A stretch of 64,000 nt of DNA from Isosphaeraceae bacterium EP7 (GTDB lineage: Bacteria > Planctomycetota > Planctomycetia > Isosphaerales > Isosphaeraceae), in assembly GCA_038400315.1 (NCBI GenBank), contig CP151667.1, forward strand, positions 4,165,174 through 4,229,173. Reading direction: 5' to 3'. Under the pieces are notes generated by a model that saw only the letters and a list, made by a program, of their open reading frames with translations, was not told where the DNA came from and searched no databases. Below are positions 33,879-42,419 of the stretch, in pieces (position 1 is the first letter of the stretch; each line of letters starts with the position of its first letter). A program made the position numbers and the translations under genes.

Positions 33879-35988
33879 TCGATGCCCTCGCCTTGTTGGA
33901 CCCGGGGCCGCCGCCTGAGGCCACCCCGGCGCCGGCTGCGCGGCGGTCATATACCGAGATCGTCCGATTGGAGACCGAGACCAGCATCCGGTCGGTCACG
34001 ATCAGGTCGCCGCCGGCCACGCCGAGGTCGTCGCCGCGGATGATCCTGCGAGTGTCGCCCGTTCTGGGGTCGATCTCGAAGATTCCCCGATGGGTCAGCT
34101 GCCAGATCCCGTCGGGCCGGGCGAGCACCTTCCCCTTCAGGCTGCCGCCCGGGAGCTTCGACGACCACCCGAGCTTGCGGGTCTCCAGGTTCATCTCCCC
34201 CAACTCGGGGCCGCCCAGGTAGAGAGCCCCGGCGCCCGCGGCCAGCAGCCGCGTGGATCTGGCGATCGGCCGTTCCCAGGCCAGCTTCTGCGTGTTGGGG
34301 TCGACCGCGTAGAGCCGATCCGACTGGGCCCCCTTGATCAGCAGGAGTTCGCCCGCCGCCAGCGGAGGATTCCCCGAGCCCGCCGGCTCCACCTGCATGT
34401 TGCCGTTGAAGAAGAAGAACCGATTCTGCCCCTGGACGGGATCGGTCCGGTAGCCGAAGCCCCAGTCGATCGCGCCCGTCTCGGCGGTGACGCGGGCGAG
34501 CACGCCGAGGTGCGTGTCCACGTACACCGATCCGGCCCGATAGAAGAGCTGAGGCTGGGTCGAGGAACTCTGCTGGTATGGATTCCAGTACTGCTCGACC
34601 GACCGGAGGGCGCCCAGCTCGGCCTTCCAGAGCAGCTTGCCGTCATGGCCTCGGATCGCCACCAGGAACTGCTCGGCCTTCCCCTGCTGCCGCTGATTCA
34701 TGCCGGACTTGGCGGCGACGAACAGCGTCTCGCCCACGAGCAGGGGTTGCCCCACCAGGTCGACATCAACGTAGTCGGACAGGTCGGTCGAGTTCCAGAT
34801 GACGTCGCCGTTGGTGGCCCGCCGGCAGGTCAGGCCGAACGGGGCCATGTAGTTCTGATCCTTGAGGTCGCGGCCCAGCGTCCAGACGCTCTCTCCCGAG
34901 GCGACGACCGCGAACCGGCTCGTGTCCATGAACTGGACCTGCTGCTGCATCGCCGAGAGGTCGACGTGATGGAACGTGCCCGAGCGCCAGAGCAACTTGC
35001 CGGTCCTGGCGTCGATGGCGAAGATCGTGCCGAGGTAGTTGGCGTAGATGTTGGACCCGTCGACGGCCACCGCGGGGACGACCAGGCTGAGGGGGGTGGC
35101 CTGCCACTGGACCAGCTCCGCGGGCGTCATCCCCGCCTCGACCGAGTCGGCAAATCGCATCTGCCAGGACGCCGTCGCCGAGTCGCCGAGGTCCGGGGCG
35201 GGTACGACTGGTGTGGCCTGGGCGACGCCGGGGCCGGCAAGGGCCTTCTCGCCCTCCTCGCCGAGCAGCAGACGGAGCACCTCGGCCGGCGAGCCGCTCC
35301 TGCCGCCGAGCGTGACCTTCTCGTCGGCGTGCCGTTCCGCCAGGTCCGTCCGGACCTGCGCGAGTTCCGCCATTCGCCCGGCCCGGTAAAGTGCCAGGGC
35401 GGCCTTGAGGGAGACCAGGCCGATCGAGAGGTCGGTGTCGGGCCGCTCGCGGACGATGGAGAGCCAGCATTCGGCGGCCCGGTCGAAGTGGCCCAGCTCG
35501 AAGTTCAGGTCGCCCAGCCGGTCGGCCGCGTTGTCGCCGACGGACGAGGCGAAGTAGGCCGAATAGACGCGTTCGAGATTCTTCTTCTCCGAGGAACCAT
35601 CGGCCTCGTCGAGCAGCTTCTTGGCATCGGCGTCGTAGAAGAGGCGATAGGCCGCCTGGCCCTCGGGCGGCAGGCTCGAGAGCACGGCCCGCCGCTTCTG
35701 CGCCACCGAGATGATGAACCCCCCCTCGCCGTCGACGAACTTGGTCGTCTGCTCGTCGGGGATCGTGAAGAGCGCCTTGAGGGCCCGCTCCCAGGCATTC
35801 CGCCGCTTGAAGCGTTCGAAGTCGTCGAACGCCTCCTTCACCTCCGTCGACGCCGGAGGCATCTGGAGGGGCCGGTCGGGCTGGTCGTTGGAGACCTTGT
35901 CGGCCTTCTCGTCGACCGCCTGTCCGGGCGCGAATGCGGCGATCAGCAGGAGGAGCAAGCTTGCCAGCAGCGGGCGCATCGCGGGCAT
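33871..35988 (-). CDS. Exported PQQ-like beta-propeller repeat protein
   Basis: A 705-aa protein with an N-terminal signal peptide (PLLASLLLLLIAAFAPGQA). A helical region of about 200 residues with TPR-like features follows (RVYSAYFASSVGDNAADRLGDLNFELGHFDRAAECWLSIVRERP). Then comes a beta-propeller of PQQ-type repeats: NYLGTIFAIDARTGKLLWRSG, HDGKLLWKAELG, TAETGAIDWGFG, DPNTQKLAWERPI and DPRTGDTRRII. These are W-repeats, structural and often without cofactor, as in BamB-like propellers. No quinoprotein active-site residues are evident. It is the first gene of the twelve-gene minus-strand array and probably sits in the periplasm. ATG 35988 is used; GTG directly before it is also open. Confidence 0.87.
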   Translation of the reverse strand: MPAMRPLLASLLLLLIAAFAPGQAVDEKADKVSNDQPDRPLQMPPASTEVKEAFDDFERFKRRNAWERALKALFTIPDEQTTKFVDGEGGFIISVAQKRRAVLSSLPPEGQAAYRLFYDADAKKLLDEADGSSEKKNLERVYSAYFASSVGDNAADRLGDLNFELGHFDRAAECWLSIVRERPDTDLSIGLVSLKAALALYRAGRMAELAQVRTDLAERHADEKVTLGGRSGSPAEVLRLLLGEEGEKALAGPGVAQATPVVPAPDLGDSATASWQMRFADSVEAGMTPAELVQWQATPLSLVVPAVAVDGSNIYANYLGTIFAIDARTGKLLWRSGTFHHVDLSAMQQQVQFMDTSRFAVVASGESVWTLGRDLKDQNYMAPFGLTCRRATNGDVIWNSTDLSDYVDVDLVGQPLLVGETLFVAAKSGMNQRQQGKAEQFLVAIRGHDGKLLWKAELGALRSVEQYWNPYQQSSSTQPQLFYRAGSVYVDTHLGVLARVTAETGAIDWGFGYRTDPVQGQNRFFFFNGNMQVEPAGSGNPPLAAGELLLIKGAQSDRLYAVDPNTQKLAWERPIARSTRLLAAGAGALYLGGPELGEMNLETRKLGWSSKLPGGSLKGKVLARPDGIWQLTHRGIFEIDPRTGDTRRIIRGDDLGVAGGDLIVTDRMLVSVSNRTISVYDRRAAGAGVASGGGPGSNKARASNE

Positions 35989-36292
35989 CACACCTCGGGG
36001 GAATGAGGTTTCCTGACGCTCGGCCGCCCCTGGGGGCGGGCCACGGCCACGAGTCGACGCAATCCATATTTCATGATAACGCCAGCCAGATTCGGTCGGC
36101 GTTCACTCCGAATAGATTGATAGGACACTTGTAGACGAATTCGCCCCACCGTTGCAAGCAAAATCATGGGAGCGTGAGGTGACGCTCGGGGCAGACTTCC
36201 CGGGGCGATGTCGCGGACGGTGTCGGCTCTGGATAGAGTTCGAGTTTCCGACGCGACTGCCGTCACGCCATCTTGCCCAGGGAGCCGCACCG
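35989..36292. promoter_or_regulatory. Divergent intergenic region
   Basis: This 304-base region is relatively AT-rich for the window, separating the minus-strand PQQ/SIMPL/MoxR array from the plus-strand DUF1080 gene. The promoter of the array should lie here. I see AT-rich stretches such as AATCCATATTTCATGATAA near 36060-36080 but no confident -35/-10 pair on either strand, no operator repeat and no small ORF. Confidence 0.4.
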
Positions 36293-37402
36293 ATGCCCTC
36301 GATCTCTCCTCGATCTGGCCTCGCCTGCTTACTCGCCGCGTCTGGCCTCGTCGCCTGCCTGGCCGCCGACGTGGGCCCGCCCGGGGCCGAGCCCGCTCGC
36401 TGGAGGCAGCACGACATCCGCAGGCCCAAGCCGCCCGTGGCCGAGCCCTCGGAGGCGGCCGCACCGACGAAACCCCCCAAGGGCGCGGTCGTGCTCTTCG
36501 ACGGCACCGGTCTCGACGCCTGGAAGGCATCCGCAGGAGGCGGCCCGGCGGGCTGGAAGGTGGTCGACGGCCAGATGGAGACGCTGCCCGGGGCCGGCAA
36601 GATCGAGACGAAACAGGGCTTCGGCGACATCCAGCTCCACGTCGAGTGGGCCTCGCCCAGGGAACCGAACGGGGTCGGCCAGGACCGCGGCAATAGCGGG
36701 ATCTTCCTGATGGATCAGTTCGAGATCCAGGTGCTGGATTCTTACAAGGCGGATACCTACGCCGACGGCCAGGCGGGGGCGATCTACGGCGAGTACCCGC
36801 CCCTGTTCAACGCCTCACGCCCGCCCGGCGAGTGGCAGACCTACGACATCGCCTTCCGCCGCCCCCGATTCGACTCGGCGGGCAAGCTGAAGGAACCCGC
36901 GCGCATCACCGTCCTGCACAACGGCGTTCTGATCCAGAACAATGAAGAGCCGTTTGGCCCCACATCCTGGCTCAGGTGGCAGCCTTACGCCGATCGAGGC
37001 GACCGAGGGCCGATCTCGCTCCAGGACCACGACCACCCCGTGCGCTACCGAAACATCTGGCTGCGCGAGATTCCCGAGCGGCCCGCGCCAACGGCGTCCG
37101 ACCTCGCACGCCCCAAGGTCATCACGCTGCCTCAGGCCACCCTCGACCAGTACGCGGGAAATTACCTTTTGAACGCCAAGCCCAACGCGCCGGTCGCCGC
37201 GATTGCCCGCGAGGAAGGGCACCTGACCATCAAGCTTCCGTTCCTGCCAAGGCCGCTCGCCCTGGAGCCGATTTCCGAGACCGAATTCGACATGCCCCAC
37301 ACCGACGGCCGCTTCAAGTTCGCCAGGGACGATGCGGGGAACGTGACCGGAGTCCAATTCCGGATCGGTGACGGCCAGCGTGAGATGAAGCGGACCCCCT
37401 GA
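36293..37402 (+). CDS. Exported DUF1080 (3-keto-disaccharide hydrolase-like) protein
   Basis: The product is about 369 aa. The start at 36293 opens a hydrophobic signal peptide (ARSG-type: GLACLLAASGLVACLAADV) and has GGGAG eight bases upstream; the frame is open earlier but not protein-like. Residues 60-265 form a DUF1080 domain. This starts KGAVVLFDGTGLDAWKAS, then WKVVDGQMETLPGAGKIETKQGFGDIQLHVEW, then NSGIFLMDQFEIQVLDSY, and ends RYRNIWLREIPERP. DUF1080 domains are concanavalin-like and include 3-keto-disaccharide hydrolases; many are known only from planctomycetes. A C-terminal domain of about 80 residues follows with the pattern LDQYAGNYLLN, a beta-rich accessory module. Probably periplasmic or surface-located. 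Confidence 0.88.
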   Translation: MPSISPRSGLACLLAASGLVACLAADVGPPGAEPARWRQHDIRRPKPPVAEPSEAAAPTKPPKGAVVLFDGTGLDAWKASAGGGPAGWKVVDGQMETLPGAGKIETKQGFGDIQLHVEWASPREPNGVGQDRGNSGIFLMDQFEIQVLDSYKADTYADGQAGAIYGEYPPLFNASRPPGEWQTYDIAFRRPRFDSAGKLKEPARITVLHNGVLIQNNEEPFGPTSWLRWQPYADRGDRGPISLQDHDHPVRYRNIWLREIPERPAPTASDLARPKVITLPQATLDQYAGNYLLNAKPNAPVAAIAREEGHLTIKLPFLPRPLALEPISETEFDMPHTDGRFKFARDDAGNVTGVQFRIGDGQREMKRTP

Positions 37403-37415
37403 ATTCCGTCGCCGG

Positions 37416-37829
37416 TCAGTTCGCCGAGGCCTCGGCCGCCAGGTCTGCGAGGATCGGCTCATTGGCCTCGGGGAATCTGTGGGTCGTGAGGTCGCGGGTG
37501 GCGGCCCAGAGGAATCCGGAGCCGAGGGCCGGCTCGGCGCCGGGTTCGGGCGTGCACTGGTAGTAATGCAGGCGGACGAAGCCGTGTGGGTACCGGTGGA
37601 CGACGACTCGGCGGCACCGGTCGACGCTCACGATCAGGCCGGTCTCTTCGAGGCATTCGCGGGCCGTGGCGGCCTCGGGCGGCTCGCCGGGCTCGCATTT
37701 GCCGCCGGGAAATTCCCAGTAACCGGGCATGGGCGAGCCGACGGGCCTGCGGCGAATCAGGTACGACCCGTCGCGGTGGACCAAGGCGATGCCCACGTCG
37801 AGCGGCGTCTCGGCTGGCGTGCTCGACAT
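37416..37829 (-). CDS. Nudix hydrolase (MutT-like)
   Basis: This 137-aa protein has a complete Nudix box at residues 43-65 (G-x5-E-x7-REUxEExGU: starting GKCEPGE and ending RECLEETGL), which binds the catalytic divalent metals. Preceding GYWEFPGG is also typical. Nudix enzymes cleave nucleoside diphosphates linked to other groups. The length and the following pattern HRYPHGFVRLHYYQC suggest a MutT/8-oxo-dGTP-type enzyme, but the true substrate is not fixed by sequence. It converges with the DUF1080 gene (13 bases apart) and is 40 bases after fabI on the same strand. Confidence 0.92.
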   Translation of the reverse strand: MSSTPAETPLDVGIALVHRDGSYLIRRRPVGSPMPGYWEFPGGKCEPGEPPEAATARECLEETGLIVSVDRCRRVVVHRYPHGFVRLHYYQCTPEPGAEPALGSGFLWAATRDLTTHRFPEANEPILADLAAEASAN

Positions 37830-37869
37830 GGGCGAACCCCTGGAACGATCACCTGACGGGCCTGATCAA

Positions 37870-38661
37870 TCAGTGCGGGATGGCGCGGCCTGGGGAGCCC
37901 ATGGCGTTGTAGCCGCCATCGACGTGGAGGATCTCGCCGGTGATGCCGCTGGCCAGGTCGGACAGGATGAACATCCCGGCCGCGCCCACTTCCTCGCGGG
38001 TGATGTTGCGACCAAGGGGGGCGACTGCTTCGTAGAGCTCGGCGAGCTTGCTGGCGTCGCCCACGGCGGAGGCCGCCAGCGTCTTGACCGGGCCGGCGGA
38101 GATGGCGTTGACGCGGATCTTCTTGGGGCCGAGGTCGTAGGCCAGGTACTTCACCGCGGCATCCAGGGCGGCCTTGCAGACGCCCATCATGTTGTACCCC
38201 TCGACGACGCGCTCGCCGCCGAAGTAGGTCAGCGTGGCGATCGAGCCGCCGTCGGGCATGACCTCGGAGGCGTACTTCGAGACGGCGGCCAGCGAGTAGA
38301 CGCTGATGTCCATGGCCGTCTTGAAGCCTTCGCGGCTGGCCTGCACGAACGGGCACTTGATGTCGGCGATGGGGGCGAACGCGATCGAGTGCAGCACGAA
38401 GTCGAGCTTGCCGTAGGTCGCCTTGGCCTCTTCGAAGACCCGGGCGATGTCCTCGTCCTTCTGCACGTCGCAGGAGGTGACGAGCTTGGCCCCAATCGGG
38501 TCGGCCAGCTTGCGGACCCGCCGCTCCATCTTCTCGCCGGGCAGGTGGGTGAACCCCAGCTCCGCGCCTTGCTCGAGAAGTTGCTGGCTGATCGCCCAGG
38601 CGATGCTGAAGTCGTTGGCGACCCCGAGAATCATCCCCTTCTTGCCATCGAACAACCCCAT
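37870..38661 (-). CDS. fabI: Enoyl-[acyl-carrier-protein] reductase
   Basis: FabI catalyses the last reduction of each fatty-acid elongation cycle in the cytoplasm, using NADH. The 263-aa protein fits the family length. It has the variant nucleotide-binding loop GVANDFSIAWAI near the N-terminus and the active-site triad in the E. coli numbering: Tyr146, Tyr156 and Lys163 (LTYFGGERVVEGYNMMGVCK). It also has the C-terminal ITGEILHVDGGYNAMG. The fabI product is the target of triclosan and isoniazid-type inhibitors in other bacteria. The start at 38661 has no ambiguity. The gene stands upstream of the Nudix gene and is divergent from the membrane glycosyltransferase. Confidence 0.97.
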   Translation of the reverse strand: MGLFDGKKGMILGVANDFSIAWAISQQLLEQGAELGFTHLPGEKMERRVRKLADPIGAKLVTSCDVQKDEDIARVFEEAKATYGKLDFVLHSIAFAPIADIKCPFVQASREGFKTAMDISVYSLAAVSKYASEVMPDGGSIATLTYFGGERVVEGYNMMGVCKAALDAAVKYLAYDLGPKKIRVNAISAGPVKTLAASAVGDASKLAELYEAVAPLGRNITREEVGAAGMFILSDLASGITGEILHVDGGYNAMGSPGRAIPH

Positions 38662-38911
38662 CGGTCGATTCCTTTCTTATCCGGACTTGCGGCGGCGAGG
38701 CCCGAGGCCCGCACGCCACGTTCGAGTTCTTCCAAGGGGCGACGACGCCCGAGGGCATGACGGCCGACGCGACGGGACCGGCCTGGAACCAGGCGGGCCC
38801 CTAGGCGGGGATGCGGCTTCAGGATAACGTCGGGGGGCCGGACGCTCAACCTCACTCGCGCGCAAGGCCCTGCGCAGAGGCGGTTTGAGCCGGCAGGAAA
38901 GGGAGGCGAGG

Positions 38912-40357
38912 ATGGCTCAGGCGGGCGATTCCGGTCCCGGCGAAGGGTCGCGGCGCTGGCTGGTGCCCGCAGTCCTCTTCCTCGTTGCGCTGGCGCTGAG
39001 ATCGCTGGACCTCGGCCGGCTGAGCCTCTGGTATGACGAGGTCGTCAGCATGCACCTGGCCCGGCAATCGGGGCCGATGGCCTTGCTCGAACGACTGGAG
39101 GCGACCGATGCCACGCGGGCCCCTTTGCATCCGTTCCTGCTTCAAGGATGGCTGGCGGTGTTCGGCACCTCGGATCTCGCGGGTCGGTCCTTCAGCGTCG
39201 TCTGTGGGGTGGTGACCGTTGGCCTCATCGGCTGGATCGGGACGGTCGTCTTCGACCGACGAGCTGGGCTGGCGGCTGCCTGGTTGGCGGCGATCTGCCC
39301 TCCACTTGTCGTCTACTCACGCGAAGTCCGGATGTATGCCCTGCTAACCCTGCTCACCTGCCTTGCCTGGGCATTGGTGCTCCGGCCCGGAGGGCTCCGG
39401 GGCATCGGAAGGTCGGTCGTCTATGTCGTGCTACTGGCGGCACTCGCGTATTGCCACCCGCTCGGATTGATCATGGCGGTCACCCTGGCCGGGGTCTGTT
39501 TGGCGGAGTCGGGAAGGTCGTGGTTTAGCCTGCGCCGCTGGTTCGTCCTGCACTCCGCCGCCCTGGCCCTGGTGGCCCCCTGGTTGGGGCACTTTCTGGA
39601 CCATGATCCGGAATCGGTCACAGGCCCGCTGCCGCTCAAGTTCCTGCTGGGGATGCCCATCGCGTTCGTCGGCGGGAATGCCCTGACCCTGGTCGGCATC
39701 GTCTTCCTGGCGGCACTGGGCTGCCTGGGCCGGGGAACCTGGCCGAGGCCCGGTATCGACCGCAGGGCCTTGCCGCTGGTCGCCTGGTTCGTCGTGCCGC
39801 CGACGGCCCTTTACCTGTATTCGCTGGTGGGCCATCCCCTCTTCGGCCCGGTCCGATACACCCTGTTCTCGGCCCCGGCCTGTCTGCTTCTAATTGCCGG
39901 GGGGCTTTCACATCTGCCGAGGAGGACGTCGCTGGCGGTCCTGTGCGGCCTGAGTCTTCTGACCATCGTTCCGCTGAAACAAGGAGTTTTCGCCCCCGAC
40001 TTGAAGGCCGACTGGCGTGCCGCCGCCTTGTTCCTGGGGGATCGGCCCGCGAGCGAGCCGCTGCTCGTGACTTCGAGCGACCCGAGCCAGAATGTCGAGG
40101 TCGAGGCGGCCCGGTATTACGTCGAAGGGTCGAGGCGGGTCGAGGCCTGGCCGATCGAGGACGACGAGTGGCCTTCGGACCTTCTGAGTGCCCCCTCGGC
40201 CTGGATCTCCGAGCCGGTTCGCGATGGCAAGATCGTCGCCCAGGCTCCCGAGTTTCTCGGCCCCTTCGCGGCCAGCGGCGAGGTCAAGGCGCTGCCGGGC
40301 TTGCGGCTGGTGCGTCTGGTGAGGCGGCCGGAGCCTGGTCCGGTGACCGCTCCCTGA
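38912..40357 (+). CDS. GT39/ArnT-like membrane glycosyltransferase
   Basis: A 481-aa integral membrane protein with about ten hydrophobic segments. The first extracytoplasmic loop contains LSLWYDEVVSMHLAR with the Asp-Glu pair that acts as catalytic base in PMT/ArnT-type enzymes. VVYSREVRMYALLTLLTCLAW matches the family motif of dolichyl- or undecaprenyl-phosphate-sugar transferases. These enzymes use a lipid-linked sugar and transfer it to proteins, lipid A or glycans on the outer face of the membrane. The ATG at 38912 has GGGAGG five bases upstream; a TTG nine codons earlier is also open. Its 3' end overlaps the convergent gene by 74 bases. Confidence 0.87.
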   Translation: MAQAGDSGPGEGSRRWLVPAVLFLVALALRSLDLGRLSLWYDEVVSMHLARQSGPMALLERLEATDATRAPLHPFLLQGWLAVFGTSDLAGRSFSVVCGVVTVGLIGWIGTVVFDRRAGLAAAWLAAICPPLVVYSREVRMYALLTLLTCLAWALVLRPGGLRGIGRSVVYVVLLAALAYCHPLGLIMAVTLAGVCLAESGRSWFSLRRWFVLHSAALALVAPWLGHFLDHDPESVTGPLPLKFLLGMPIAFVGGNALTLVGIVFLAALGCLGRGTWPRPGIDRRALPLVAWFVVPPTALYLYSLVGHPLFGPVRYTLFSAPACLLLIAGGLSHLPRRTSLAVLCGLSLLTIVPLKQGVFAPDLKADWRAAALFLGDRPASEPLLVTSSDPSQNVEVEAARYYVEGSRRVEAWPIEDDEWPSDLLSAPSAWISEPVRDGKIVAQAPEFLGPFAASGEVKALPGLRLVRLVRRPEPGPVTAP

Positions 40358-41489
40358 CGGGCAGGGCCAGGCGATCGAGGTCGCCCTGGATCTCGGCCCG
40401 GGCCGAGCCCAGCGCCTGCCGGGTCGCCGCGCCGATGCCGAGGCTGGTCCGCTTGAGCTCGTCGGGAATCCCGCCCAGGTTCAGGGACTCGACGATGCCG
40501 AAGACCGCCTTGACCTGGGGATCGGCCAGCAGGTCGGCACCGTCGCCGGCCCCACCGGCGCCCGGCCTGCCGCTCGCCTGCCGGGTCGCCACCTGGTGCC
40601 AGTTCTCGGGACCGAGTCGGGCCCAGAGCGTCGCCTGCACCTGGACGCCGGAGTTGTCGGGTGCCACGTCCAGCTTGGTGACGAGCACGCCGACCCGGCC
40701 GCGTGCCTCGGCCTCGCGCAGTTTGGCGGGCAGGGGGTCGACAGGTGCGACATCGGACAGCAGCGACTTCAACGCGCCCGTCACGGACGAGAGCCCTTCG
40801 AGGGGCGATGGCATCTCGCCGGCCGCGGGTTCGGGCAGCAAGATCTCGCCGTGCCTCAGGTAACGAAGGCCATCATCGTTGGCCACCTCGGTCGCAGCCC
40901 TGCGAGCCAGCCACTCGGCGTCCGACTCCGTCTGCGGGGGCAAGAGCGCCGAGAGGTTGGGCTCGGCCATCCGCGTCGCCGAGACCCCGCGCCCTTCCAG
41001 GGCCTGTTTCAGCTGATCTGCGTCCAGGCTCGCCGCGTCGTGGATGCCCGACGACCAGGCCAGCTTCAGCAGCCTGGTCGAGGCGATGGGAGCACGGGCG
41101 ATGGTCCGTATGTCGCCCCTCAGGATCCTGGCGACCAGAAGAGGCGATTGGGCCGCGGAATTGTCGGCCCGGGCTCGCTGCGCCTCGATCCAGTTGGAAA
41201 TCGCGTCGTCGGCCCCGGCCGAGTGACGTTCGGCGGCCCAGTCGTCCAGTCGTTTCCGCCTCTGCTTCGAAGCGGCGAGCGTGGAGGGTGCCTCGGCCCG
41301 CTCCCAGCCTTCGAGCCACTTCGGGGCGTTGGCCTTGGCCCAGCCTCGCTCGACGATCAGGGTTGGCCCACCCCGGGGCGAAACCTGGATGATGACCCCC
41401 GGCACGACAACCCCGTCCCGGAGCGTGACCTGGTCGGCCGCCGGAGCGGCACCCAGGGTTGAGATCGCGAGCAGCATCAAGGCAGACAT
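40284..41489 (-). CDS. Exported protein of unknown function
   Basis: The 401-aa product starts with a short signal peptide (MSALMLLAISTLGAAPAAD). The mature part opens with a strand-rich segment (QVTLRDGVVVPGVIIQVSPRG) and continues with helical, Ala- and Arg-rich sequence having no recognised domain. The last 30 residues are Ala/Pro/Ser/Asp low complexity. That tail lies in the part overlapping the convergent membrane glycosyltransferase. The body of the gene has normal codon use, so it is likely real. It is divergent from pxpB. No function is proposed. Confidence 0.7.
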   Translation of the reverse strand: MSALMLLAISTLGAAPAADQVTLRDGVVVPGVIIQVSPRGGPTLIVERGWAKANAPKWLEGWERAEAPSTLAASKQRRKRLDDWAAERHSAGADDAISNWIEAQRARADNSAAQSPLLVARILRGDIRTIARAPIASTRLLKLAWSSGIHDAASLDADQLKQALEGRGVSATRMAEPNLSALLPPQTESDAEWLARRAATEVANDDGLRYLRHGEILLPEPAAGEMPSPLEGLSSVTGALKSLLSDVAPVDPLPAKLREAEARGRVGVLVTKLDVAPDNSGVQVQATLWARLGPENWHQVATRQASGRPGAGGAGDGADLLADPQVKAVFGIVESLNLGGIPDELKRTSLGIGAATRQALGSARAEIQGDLDRLALPVRERSPDQAPAASPDAPAASPAAP

Positions 41490-41614
41490 GGACGTGCCCC
41501 CCGACTGGACGGCCGCGGCCTCGGTGGACGAGGGTTCGAGGCGCAGCCCATCCCCTCATGTTAGAACGTTCGAGCTCGGCCCGACAGGGCGCATCCCCGT
41601 CCGAGACTCTTCCG

Positions 41615-42286
41615 ATGCCTCGAATCCAACCGCTCGGTGACCGAGCCTGGCTCGCCCGATTCGACTCCGAGGCCGACGCGGCAGCCTGGGCCGGGGCCGC
41701 CCGCGCCGCGGCCCGGCCCGGTGTGGTCGACCTTGTCCTCGCCTACCGGTCGGCCGCCGTCTACGTCGACCCCGACCTGGCCGACCCCGCCGAAGTGGGC
41801 GAATGGCTCGGCCGATTGACGGTCGCTGACAGGGCGGATGAGACGACCGATGCGCATCGGATCGTGGTGCCCGTGCTGTACGACGGCGACGACTTGGCCG
41901 ACGTCGCGGGACGCGTGGGGCTGAGCGTCGACGAGGTCATCGGGCGGCACGTCTCGGCCGAATACCGCGTCTTCGCGGTCGGGTTCCAGCCCGGTTTCCC
42001 GTATGCAGGATATCTGCCGGAAGGGCTCGCGGGCCTCCCTCGCCGGGATCGGCCGAGGACGGTGGTGCCGGCCGGTTCGGTGGCGATCGCGGGCCGGCAG
42101 ACGGGCATCTATCCGGCCCCTTCGCCCGGAGGCTGGCACCTGCTGGGCCGGACGCCGCTGACGATCGCCGATCTCGAACGCGGCTTCTTCCCGATCCGCG
42201 CCGGCGACTCGCTCCGATTCCGGGCGATCGATCGGGCCGAGTTCGACCGCCTGCTGGGCCTGGATCTCGGGACCGAGCCCCCTTGA
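41615..42286 (+). CDS. pxpB: 5-oxoprolinase subunit PxpB (KipI-like)
   Basis: PxpB, with PxpA and PxpC, forms the prokaryotic ATP-dependent 5-oxoprolinase, which opens pyroglutamate to glutamate. The 223-aa protein matches family length. It has the N-terminal GDRAWLARF beta strand. The conserved region EYRVFAVGFQPGFPYAGYLPEGLAGLPRRDRPRTVVPAGSVAIAGRQTGIYP follows, with SPGGWHLLGRTP near the C-terminus. The start at 41615 is the first ATG before the conserved domain. The other two subunits lie 9 kb away, at 51-53 kb, rather than alongside. Confidence 0.93.
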   Translation: MPRIQPLGDRAWLARFDSEADAAAWAGAARAAARPGVVDLVLAYRSAAVYVDPDLADPAEVGEWLGRLTVADRADETTDAHRIVVPVLYDGDDLADVAGRVGLSVDEVIGRHVSAEYRVFAVGFQPGFPYAGYLPEGLAGLPRRDRPRTVVPAGSVAIAGRQTGIYPAPSPGGWHLLGRTPLTIADLERGFFPIRAGDSLRFRAIDRAEFDRLLGLDLGTEPP

Positions 42287-42419
42287 GCGTGGCCGGCCGA
42301 TTTGGCGACTGGGGTCTCGATTGGTAGAATTCGCCGAGACCAGAGCCGATGGCCGACTCGTCGGGCTCGCGGACGTCGCCGACGTCGTCCGGGCCAGCTC
42401 TTACCCGGGACCACCGACG

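Noticed and set aside
34090-36006. A 638-codon plus-strand frame opposite the PQQ-like gene
   Set aside because: Antisense to a propeller protein with clear PQQ-type repeats and a signal peptide.
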